Assembly (NCBI GenBank): GCA_036877525.1
Contig: JAZGTH010000103.1
Coordinates: 2,266,501 to 2,330,500, forward strand
From: Chromobotia macracanthus
Taxonomy: Eukaryota > Chordata > Actinopteri > Cypriniformes > Botiidae
Direction: 5' to 3'
Length of the DNA stretch: 64,000 nt
In this document: one piece after another, positions 36,601 through 46,424 of the stretch
Layout of the letters: each line of letters starts with the position of its first letter
How positions within the stretch are numbered: the stretch's first letter is position 1
Made by a program: the position numbers and the translations under genes
The notes under the pieces: generated by a model
The model's database searches: none
Told to the model about the DNA's origin: nothing
What the model saw: the letters and a program-made list of their open reading frames with translations, nothing else

Positions 36601-39600
36601 ACCCCACAGGTGGTGTTGGGGACTCGGATGGAGGGAATGGCCTGAGGATACTTGTCCAGAAGACCCTGGAGTCCTCCAACCTCTGCAAAACCTTCACAGC
36701 AGGAGAAAACATCATAGCGTAACTACACGATCATAACTGTCCAACAGAGAAGCGTCATTTTAAACAGAGTTTAAGAATAGAACAGTTGTTGTTTTATGAG
36801 TGATATAAGGTGTGGTTTGCTTTACTTTTTACTTTTTTTAAGTGACTTTCCTGTTTGTTCTACAGCATTTGTCTCCAATTTATGTTCCTGGAGCTCCACA
36901 GAGCTGCAGAGTTTAACTCTGATCTACTCCAGCATACCTGCCTGTCAGTCTCAGAGATCTTGATGAGCTGCTTCAGGTGTGATTCATTACTGCTGGAGAT
37001 GAACTCTGCAGATCTGTGGACCTCACTGGAGACCACAACAGTGTTAGGTTGTAAGAATGTTTCCCTAACATTTCCATTAAGTAACAAAAATGCTGAAAAT
37101 GTTGTTCTAGGAACATTCGAAACGTCCAGTTTTTTAGATGACATATTAACGTTTTTGCTTAGTTAATAAAAACATTCAATATTTTATTCAAATATTTTTC
37201 AATTCTGTAACATTTTTAAAACGTTCCACTGACAACTAAAGAGTAATATGTTTGATATATGATGTATAATTTAAACAAATGTTCTACCAACATTATTGCA
37301 AGAATGTTTGTTGATAACTTTGAGAGCACTTTCATTCTGTGAATGTTAACATTCACAGAATGTTAGAATCTCTCATTCTAACATTCTGTGAATGTTAGCT
37401 GGGATGTCTTCTCTGCGACATGAATAACACAACACGTCTCAAATTCATGGCCTAACACCTCGAATCAGCAAACACTAACCCTAACCCTGAACTACAATCA
37501 GCATGAGTGTGATAAACTCACTGAAGCCCATGAGGATCAGAGCTCCAATCACCATGATGAGAGTCTGAACCGCATCAGTGTAGATCACAGCAGCCAGACC
37601 ACCTGAAACCAGACAGACAACCCAGAGGAACATTTCACTTCTCACGGGTTACTCTTTCAAAGTGATGGACATCTCAACTGTGTTTCATTTAAATGTCAAG
37701 ATGTTTCTCCTAAAATTACTTAGGAGAAATAAAAATAGAAACAAATGAGATACATTACAGAGTACAGAGCTGTAAAATTATTGTATGTATTATGGATTTG
37801 GGTTCATACTGAATATATACATAATATATACATACATAATATTTGAGTTCATACTGAAATTCATAGTAATATTGACTTTTGATTGCAGACTTGGCATATC
37901 TGAGCTCAGTTTGAGACATTGTTGAGATCTCTTCTGAAACTCTAATGGAGGCATTTGTGAGATTTCTGTTTTTTTCTCAGGAGAAATATCTGTGACACAG
38001 GGGGACTTATATATTTCTGTTTGCGCTCCATTTAACCTAATTGCTGTCAGGGAGAAATGAGATATTAAAGAGATCTCATCTGTGATTGTTCTGTCCTGTG
38101 GGAAGGTTTCACCAGATCGCTTCAAGAATGAAGAGTAAAAATCTATCCAGACCTGCTATAGTGTAGAGAGCAGTAATGCCCAGCAGCAGAACCACAGCGA
38201 GGTAGATGTTCCACTGCAGAGCCTGCTGGATGAACACGGCTCCAGCATACATGTCCACCTGCACAGAGCGAGAGAGTTGCTTTCACAGCTGCGCTCACGA
38301 CAACAGCTTCACAAATCACATGCTGAAATGAATCACACTTACTGAGATTTTTGTGAAGATGTAAATGAACAGATACAAAACACAGAGGAATAACTGTATC
38401 CTTTTGCCACCGAATCTCTTCTGTAAATACTCGGGCATTGTGGTGACCTGTAAAAGAATACAACATTTCAATTCAAACAACTATTACACATACATGAGCA
38501 GGAAGTGATGACTTTTGAACACAAAAGTGCTGTATGTATTAGAGAATGAATACACTCTGTCTCACCCGTGAGGCGACGTAGATGGGTAGAAACATCCAGC
38601 CCAGCAGAAGAACCATGATCATGCCCTTCACGTGAACATAAACAAGATCTCATAGACATTAACCACATCACACAAACTTGACTCCTAACTCATCATTCTT
38701 GTCCATTAACTATCATTCAGTCAGGGAACAGAATCTTATACTGAAAGTGAAAGTGTGCCGCTCACATTCCACTCATAAGCTGTTGCACCAATTCCAGCTG
38801 CGGCTCCTGATCCAGCCAGTCCAATGAAGTGACCGCTGCCCACGTTACTGGCGAAAAGTGACGCACCCACCTGCACCAATGACAACATCACATCTCATCC
38901 GACCAGATCTCACATTTCTATATCTGTGTTGCAGTACAGACAATCTTAAAATTATGTTGCAGTACATAGAATCTTACTGGTCCTTTAATACACACTCTTA
39001 AAAATAAAGGTTCCTAAAAGGTTCTTTGTCAGGCTGTAAAAGAACCTTAAAGAACCTTAAACATCCACAGAACCTTTCAGCTACATAAAGGTTTTACAAA
39101 CTATAAAAAGGGTTAAAAAGAAAGGGTACTTTTGAGAACCTTTGACTGAAAGGTGCTTTGAGGAACCACAAATGATTCTCCTATGACATTGCTTCATATT
39201 TAGCACCCTTATCTTCTTTGAGCTAAAGATAATTTTATTTTATGACTGTTTGACTGCACGACTGCACATGTTCTTAACACATTTCGTGAAAAATCGTCAC
39301 CTACCGGCCACCAGGTCATGTTTTTGCCTGCGAGGAAATATCCATCCACTGTGCTCCTCTTGGTCCTCCACATGGACTGTTGGGTAAGTAACAGTTACAC
39401 ATGTGCCACATACAGGACGGTAAACCATAAATGTGACAACTAACAAGTTTAGTGAAATTCAGAGAGGGAAGACAGAAGCTAGTCATCAGACTTTTAACCT
39501 TCAGTGAATATTTTGTAGGGTTAGTGCATTTATGAAAGTCAGTTTCTGTGTAAACATGCACTGGACTACAAAGCTACTGGACATTTCTTTACATTAGTTT

Positions 39601-40286
39601 ATTGTTCACACTATACAGGGGAAGTTGTCACAGCTGTCAGAATATTACAGGCTTTCAGCAATATGTAACAGTAGAACCATCATTAATATAAACCAATAAA
39701 CCGCATAAAATAGTAAACGTACAAACAATATTAGTATGCTTTGTTATTTATATTGATGAATATTTTATGAATGTAATTATCAATATAAATGGATATTGAT
39801 CAAATATGAATAAATTGCATACATTTATAACTTTTAAAAATCTGACCTGACATTTATAAAAATACTGTTTTCTGAGAACACAGTTTAACCTTTAAAAATC
39901 TGTCAAAAATCTGTCTTTATTATCTAGTCCGCCCTTGTCTGTATGTATGTTAATGTGCTTGTCTGACTCTAAACCTTATAGTTACTGAGTTCTCATGACA
40001 GCTAACCCTGCAGAGCAGTACAGCTACCTCACAGTACAGAGATGAAGAATACTTGAAGCACCTTAAGAAACACCTATAGGAAGCTATACATCATCCAATG
40101 AAAATATATCATCATTATATAGGAGTACATCCTGTGAGGTATGAAACTTACCCACAATCCCACAGCTAGGACCAGGATGAAGTAGATGACCAGCACCACT
40201 ATATCTCCGGTGACCAGGGTGGATGGTGGAGAGCTGCCCTCAGCGGTGGGAGAAGGAGGAGCCTGGGAAAGCTCGGTGACACCCAT
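33606..40286 (-). CDS. slc5a11: Sodium/myo-inositol cotransporter 2 (SMIT2), 15 coding exons, 669 aa
   Basis: SLC5A11 drives Na+-coupled uptake of myo-inositol (and weakly glucose) at the plasma membrane. Exons in transcript order: 40152-40286, 39305-39376, 38766-38870, 38566-38625, 38343-38447, 38153-38258, 37522-37602, 36486-36691, 36253-36388, 36068-36175, 35554-35704, 35144-35312, 34766-34981, 34330-34465, 33606-33829. The frame is unbroken (2010 nt), close to the mammalian length of about 675. It begins MGVTELSQAPPSPTAEGSSP, then the first membrane helix DIVVLVIYFILVLAVGLW. Family hallmarks: RTKRSTVDGYFLAG, SNVGSGHFIGLAGSGAA, the exofacial NTTCG glycosylation site near residue 248, a cysteine-rich loop in exon 10, and VQASQGGQLFIYIQSIS with YLQPPVSVVF in exon 12. 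The last membrane helix closes the protein (CLSVAVFLIAYWA). Exon 12 motifs favour SLC5A11 over SLC5A1-A3, as does adjacency to aqp8 and arhgap17. Confidence 0.95.
34175..34191 (-). promoter_or_regulatory. Weak CTCF-like motif in slc5a11 intron 14
   Basis: The - strand reads ATCCTGCAGAGGGCGACA. It matches the CTCF core except for T at the third position. It is within an intron and motif-only. Confidence 0.25.
35398..35516 (+). mobile_element. CCAGCTAACAG-family MITE, truncated copy 5
   Basis: Only the right half is present, ending AACATTCCCTGTTAGCTGGG with an intact terminus. It lies in slc5a11 intron 11, about 35 bp downstream, in transcript direction, of the exon 11 donor. Confidence 0.7.
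35788..35967. mobile_element. Palindromic MITE (AGAGCTGCAGAGTTTAGCTC family) inserted in a SINE-like sequence
   Basis: Inverted arms CCACAGAGCTGCAGAGTTTA and AACTCTGCAGCTCTGTGG flank a centre with ACACACCTGCCTGAGTG. Copies of the family recur at 36867 and 57885. Flanking words TTGTAGGT and TTGTGGGT may be a target duplication in an older tRNA-like SINE. Confidence 0.7.
36867..37036. mobile_element. Palindromic MITE (AGAGCTGCAGAGTTTAGCTC family), second copy
   Basis: Arms CCACAGAGCTGCAGAGTTTA and GAACTCTGCAGATCTGTGGA with the TACCTGCCTGTCAGTC centre. It is immediately followed by a CCAGCTAACAG-family element. It lies in slc5a11 intron 7. Confidence 0.7.
37041..37403 (+). mobile_element. CCAGCTAACAG-family MITE, copy 6, with internal palindrome
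   Basis: It begins CAGTGTTAGGTTGTAAGAAT and ends GAATGTTAGCTGGG. Near its right end sits a 30-bp perfect palindrome (37333-37362, half-site CATTCTGTGAATGTT), followed by a further CATTCTGTGAATG copy. Confidence 0.75.
38990..39190. mobile_element. ACTCTTAAAAATAAAGGTTC-family terminal-inverted-repeat element
   Basis: It starts CACTCTTAAAAATAAAGGTT and continues with repeated AAGAACCTT words, a widespread teleost short element. The distal terminus has decayed. Related copies are at 49400 and 53869. It lies in slc5a11 intron 2. Confidence 0.65.
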
Positions 40287-41815
40287 GAGGTCAAAGGGTT
40301 TCTCCAGCACGTCACTTTAAAACATCAGCAGCGGTAGATAATGTTCACATGTACACACACGTTGATGACATGACGTCGGAAGATGTGGCTTCATGTTTTC
40401 ACTGATTATACATTATCCAGCTTGTTTCTGAATGTTAATGCTTAAAGACTGACAGTCATGCATTCAGATACATGTTAAGACTAATAAATGACAACACAAG
40501 AATGCAAATGTGTCCTTACTGTGTAGAAACTGGACGTTTTGGTTTTACTCTGAACAACGGAAGAGAAATATATACACACACAAACTTACAGCAGCCTGCA
40601 TGATAACAGCTCGCTCAAAATCTGCTGCTGCCTCGGCCTGATCTCAGGTCAGTGCTGCTATCAGAGATCTCAAGGCCTTATTCAAGAGTAAATGAGTGAA
40701 TAAGAAGAAAAGAGCCTCACCTGAATCAGCGGTCAGAAAGAGAGGTCTTTATCTGATCCCACTATTCATTTAAACAGCACTGCAGGGTCTGAGTGACAGA
40801 CTCCAGTAACACTCTCAGATCTGATCTGATCTGATCAAACTCCACTCGCTCTTTATGTAAGACGACACACGCTGGTTAAAATGTAAGAGTGTTTTATTAC
40901 CAAAACACAAAACAACATAACCGTGTCGCAACATTCCCTTATACACAGTTACTCAGCAGAGATGTTAACGGTAATGAGACATTACAGGAAAAATCAAGAA
41001 TCTCTCAATTAAACATTGTGTGTTTTCTCACACAAATGAATGAGAGTAAAAGTGCTGCGCTGCTCAACAGATCTCCAGCAGGTTGTATGTTTTAGTTTTC
41101 CTCTGAGTTGAAGTTAGACATTCAAACGATGTTTCTTGAACGTTACTGTACTGACACTGAAATAATGAAACAGACATGAAAATTCAGTAAAACAACAATA
41201 TAAAACAGCTATGAAACATGATTTGATCATAAAACACTCTGTGTCTGTACATTCATTTGTAAACTCAACAATTTGTCAAAAGACATAAGCAACGATGAAC
41301 TAATTCCAGCCATAAATGATTCAGAAATGAAATACATGGATTCACATGATTAATTTTACCATATAAAGATTTGTACACGTGAGAAACTAGTAAACTCTAC
41401 ATATAAGAGACACAGACTCTTTTCACAGTCTTTACATTTATATACGGTTACACATGGAAAGTCTCATATGATCTTTAAACATACAGTATTTCTGCAATGA
41501 ATAGAATGATACAAGAATTTAAAGCAGATAAAAGCAGATTAGCAGCATGAAAGATCATTTTTAATTAACAGCTTTGTTTCTCACTGCTAGCGAAGCCACA
41601 TAAGAACTGATTGCACGTCTGGTACAGTAACATACATCTGTATTTTCATTTTATATTGCACCTCTGATACAGTAACATACATCTACCTGCATTTTTATTA
41701 TATACTGCACTTAAATCTTCTGCATATGAGGAATGACTTTAATCTGTTAAGACATTGATGTATATATATATATATATATCAATGTTTGGGCACTGTATTT
41801 AGGCATTGGTTATAA

Positions 41816-41987
41816 TGGCGTTATTAAAACATTTTTAAAGCATTTCACTAACAACTTAAAAGTAATGTTTTTGATAAATATAATATTTAACATTAAAAAA
41901 GTTCTAGTAACATTACTGCAAGAACATTTTGGAAAATTCTGAGAGAACGTTAAGAGAACGTTCTGAGATCATTCCCTGTTCGCTGGG
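41816..41987 (+). mobile_element. CCAGCTAACAG-family MITE, truncated copy 7
   Basis: Right half with AACATTACTGCAAGAACATT and terminus CATTCCCTGTTCGCTGGG. The left half is missing. Confidence 0.65.
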
Positions 41988-42084
41988 TAAAAAACATTAC
42001 CTTCATTCAGTAAATAATATTCAAAGTCCTTCACCAGATCTGGACAAGAGGAAACACAGAATCTTTCCAGCTTTACAATCATCT

Positions 42085-42235
42085 GCATGGACATTCATGC
42101 ATTTGGCAGATTCTTTATTCAAAGTGCACTCAAGAGTTTATATTTCTCACTTTAAATGCTCCCTGGAAATTGAACCCACAACCTCCATGTTGCTTTGTGC
42201 TCTCTACCTGTTGAGCTCTGGCAACTTGATGTGAG
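42085..42235 (-). mobile_element. tRNA-derived SINE, reverse orientation
   Basis: On the - strand there is a B box (GGTTGTGGGTTCAATTTCC) preceded by tRNA-like GAGCTCAACAGGTAGAGAGC. It ends in the tail AAGAATCTGCCAAATGCATG. It lies in the probable 3' UTR of grid2ip. Confidence 0.75.
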
Positions 42236-42495
42236 TTACAGGAGCATTTATGCTGTTCTATAGACTCAGTCAGTCTGTCCTGTATTTGACTGATGAGTGT
42301 TTAACTCTATATAATGTGAACTATATAACTTCACAGGACCCTGACAGGTTTACATTAGTCCATAGATTATCACATGACTATCACTAAATCAGTGTGAGCA
42401 GATATACTGGAGTGTGTGTATGACAGCATTGGTTCTTGTAGTATGTTCATATGTGTGTGTAATGAGTGTTTTGAGCTCATGTTGGCCGGGTTTCT

Positions 42496-45400
42496 TCACC
42501 AGGCTAAAGGAGAGGCTGTGCGTGGACTTCTGGGGCTGCGTGGAGGGATCTCAGTAGTCTGGACATCACTCAGAGCTCTCTAGAAAACACAGACACATTT
42601 AAATTGTGCAACGTTTTGCACAAAGGTTTAGCAGTATATTTATTCTAAGCACCTTTGTTTGAGCTCTGCTTTCCTCTCTATGTGTGTGTTTATCCTGTAA
42701 GTACTTCAGTTCTCTGTAACCTCGAGGGTCAGTTTCAGCTGTTAATGAATGTTAAAGGTGCAATGTGTCACTTCTGCACAACGTTTACCCTGTTCACTGG
42801 TGTATTACAGCAGGACAGGAGAAAGTGTATCACAAATATTACACACCTCACTGTGGACATCGTTTTCATATTACATTGAACATTGTTAAGACCTAAACAA
42901 GACCTAAAAAAAACCTGAATACATCAAGCTATATTTATTTAGCAAATAAAGATTGTTGTATGTAGGAAAGTGTTTGTACAAAAACAGATCATTGAAAAGG
43001 CCACAAAACAGAACCCTCCTGTGGGAGCTCAGGAGAGGAACCTGAGCTGTGACCTAATTTTGCCACCTGTTTGTGCTGAAAACCTCAATAAATTCCTCTA
43101 CTAACATTCACCTCATACATCAGACTGTCCATCAGGTCTTCAAGCGTGAAACTCACCTCAAATTTAGAGATAAACTCAGCAAAGATGCCGAAGAAACTCT
43201 CTGTGGTTGTGGCCTTTCCGTCCTCACCGAAGAAAGTCGCCACTCTGCTGAACTGCTCCACGGCCCTCTGCTGCAGAGACTCCAGAGACTGAAGTGTGGG
43301 ATGACTGTTCTCCAGAAAGCCCTGAACATAACCGCTAAGGTACCTCATCTTCAATCTGAGTCATTTATGAAGTTTCATTTAGTGGCCATAGCTAGTAGGA
43401 ATAATTTCTACTAAAACCATATCTGACAAATATGTCACTTTCACTTTACTCTTTACTAGGGGCTACAAGAATTTTTAAAAACATACAGTTCGATATACAA
43501 AATATGTATTTTAGCATGAGGATACGCTCATAACAACAGCGAAGCGATCCTCGGCTGTGGCCGGCATCTTCTGACATGCTGCACGAATGTCCTTAACTGT
43601 GGCTTGAAGGTCACTGAAGTCAGTGGTGATGTTTCTCTGATTCACTGTAGAGAGAAATTCATCACTGAGAAACATCACACTGACCACAGAACCCCCCCGA
43701 CCCTTCATGTGGAGAAGAAATCTCGACATATCATTCGTAATATTGAGATATGAATGCTGGCTGTTATGAAGCATAGTTTTAAACAAACAGTGTTGTGAAT
43801 TCATTTTCAAATTTATCTTGTGCTTTTTAAATTCAGACATATATTTGAGAAACCTCATGGAGATCTTCACCTTTGGCTGCCTGTGGGACTGTCATGAGCT
43901 CCTTGCCAAAGTCGAGAACCTCAGGAAAATGTTGGCACAATGATTTCACCAGGATATGGAGAAATGTCGACTTTCCATCCACTGTTTTGGTGGTGCTAAG
44001 CTTCAATTAAAATTCAGATAATGGAGGAAAACTTCACTAGTTACCCAATAAACCCCACAAACTCTAATATATCTGCAAAAGATGCATACAGAGCAGAGAA
44101 GCTTACCTCAGTGAGAAAATTGATCTTGAAACCTGTGGTTTTACTGCTCTTGGGTTGACCATTATTCAGGTAATTTCCCATTGCCAAAACAAACTGAATT
44201 AAAACAATAAACAAAGAATGTTAAGATAAACAGGCTGTTTACTTACTAGATGACATACGAAGACTTGCAAATAAAGAGTCAAACCTCCAGAATCTTGGCT
44301 AGTTTTTTGCTGTTCTTGAGTTCCATCGAAGCTCTGAAAATACAGTCATACGCTCCTCTCATCTCCTCAGTTTTCTCTTGTAATGTAGTTTTAAAGTGGA
44401 GACTTTTCAAACGGGTCTTGTATTCTGGCACTGACAGCATCTAAACACACAAGTTGTGCACAAACGTTAGTGTTGATGAAGTTTCCAGCTCTGGAAATGA
44501 ACTCTTGATGATCGTCACTCTCTCGGTGTGGCTGGTCTTTGTCATGTACCTGCAGAACAAACTGGTCGGGCTCACTCAGTTTGTTTGGCCGGTCTCTGTA
44601 CTGCTCGTACTGCCTCACCTCGTCCTCGTCCGCGGCGCGTGCAGCAGCAGCTGTTTAATATGAGGCGGCTCCAAACGTTCACTTAACATTGTCATCAGAA
44701 CCTGCCGCAGCTCTCCTGGTGACAGCTTCAGATGGGCAATCAGGATCGCTACGACAAAGATAGAAGAGTCCTAAGGCGGTAATCCAGCTAACAGCAAACA
44801 TTCTCAGAACGTTGGCTTATGTTCTCTGAAAAGTTCCCTCAACGTTATCAAAGATGTAACATTAGCAGAACCATTTTAAATGTTATATATTAAATAAAAA
44901 AACGTTATTCATAAGTTGTTAGTGGAACGTTTTATAAACATTACAGAATTAAAAAAGTTTAAATAACATTCTTGTAACCAAGCAACATCTTAAAACTGTA
45001 TGTTTTTAATGTTCCTAGAACACTGAAAATAACATTTTTAACATTTTGTTACTTAATGGAAATATTACAGAAACATTCTTACAACCTAAAACTGTTAGCT
45101 GGGAATGTCTACACAGGACAGAAGCTCATATGCTAATGGCTAACAGTAGATCATCATTACAGAAACTAACAGGCTAAGAGTTGGGGCAGTTAGCCTAAGA
45201 AGAACATGGTTAGCAAGTCTAAGACAATAAAGTTATAGAAATGCAAGACAAAAGATGGACAATCTGTGTGATGAGTCCATTTACTCACAAGCATTGTAGG
45301 CCTTCTTATGGGAGAGAATCTCTACCACATCTTTCTTCTTGAAAGTCTCCACCTGAGGTGACGGCTCTGGAACAGAAACTGAGACATTGAATTAGTGTGA

Positions 45401-46424
45401 GAGAGATCTGTATGACAAAGAGACTGTGCTGGTAGATGAAACAGACGTACACCTAAAACAGAATGCTAAGACTTCCAGAACAGTAACAGCATGGATCAGT
45501 TTATCTGGATATTCCTAACTAAACAAAAGAAAAATCTACAACTTCAAAAAAACAATGTTACATCATCCATAGATGCTCAAACTGATTAGATCAAGTTTTT
45601 ATTTGGGTCACTCCAGAAAAACCTAAAATGTTTAAGTCTGAGGCCACCATGGCTTTGATTTATATTACACTGCTCTATGCAAACTAATCTGAAACATAGA
45701 AAAGATCTCTCGAACCCAAATGTCACAGGGCAGATCACAGTTTTTCACAACATGATATATACACGTGTCCTCTCTAGGGCTCTCAGGTAAAAAGTTTATT
45801 TTTGAAACAACGGCTTTCTTCTTAAAACCCTCTGTCATTAGATCCAGCTGGTATGCTAATCCAGTTGGCATGCTATTGTTGTCTTAGTACAGTTTCTCTC
45901 AGTCATGGAGGACTATCATTTCTTTAGAAATGCTGCAGGCATCTTGCTGTCCTCCTTTACAGTGACTCCTTTTATCCTGACACTGTTTTGGAGGACAGCC
46001 AGTTCTGGAAACAGTTTACAGTTGTTCTACATTTTCTCACCTTTTAGAAGATAGACTTAGTTGTGCTTTAAAGAATATCCAGTGTCTTGAAACATTCTTA
46101 TATTCTTGTCCTAACAGGTTATCCGAAACCTAAATCTAAGCTAAGTTGTTGGTCTTAATTCCCTACCCAGCTGATTAGACTGGTATGGTTTGATGGTTTT
46201 AGAGGGGTTTTGGGCACTTGGGCCACCAACTAAACCAGCTTGAAATGCTTAGGACAAGCAGACTCTCTTAGCTGATTTGAGCTGGAGGGGTTTGAAGTGA
46301 ACAGTTATTCTTATTTCTTTCTTACATTTTACTTACCAGGACTCTTTTGTGTCCCAAAACGTAGCTCCAAATCGAGGTATTTCACCATGTCACTCAGCTT
46401 GTCATAATCCGAGTCTTCTTCCAG
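42496..46424 (-). other. grid2ip: grid2ip exons 16-24: FH2 domain and C-terminus
   Basis: Exons 46337-46424, 45289-45366, 44550-44748, 44285-44440, 44107-44193, 43871-44000, 43526-43644, 43157-43321 and 42496-42579. The FH2 domain reads through conserved blocks: DSDYDKLSDMVKYLDLELRF, KKKDVVEILSHKKAYN, LAKILEFVLAMGNYLNNGQP, STTKTVDGKSTFLHILVKSL, VATFFGEDGKATTTESFFGI and FAEFISKFERALSD. GNYLN is the formin FH2 signature. Exon 18 is one base short of the phase required by its neighbours; the gap lies near 44641 (CACGCGCCGCGG, - strand), between QLLLHAP and the DEDEVRQYEQYR segment. Confidence 0.92.

Larger units (their letters stand above)
40287..42495. other. slc5a11 upstream region and grid2ip 3' region
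   Basis: No coding exon was found. A reverse-strand AATAAA at about 40898 is a candidate poly(A) signal for grid2ip, whose stop is at 42496. A (GATCT)n-like stretch at 40820-40842 and an (AT)n tract at 41761-41780 are present. An untranslated first exon of slc5a11 could lie near 40600-40860 but cannot be placed. Confidence 0.45.

Noticed and set aside
42985..43156. Alternative exon continuing grid2ip past the exon 23 donor (VSFTLEDLMDSLMYEVN)
   Set aside because: The donor GTGAGTTTC at 43156 is strong and the next exon restores the family C-terminus RALSD..PLAW, so read-through is not needed.
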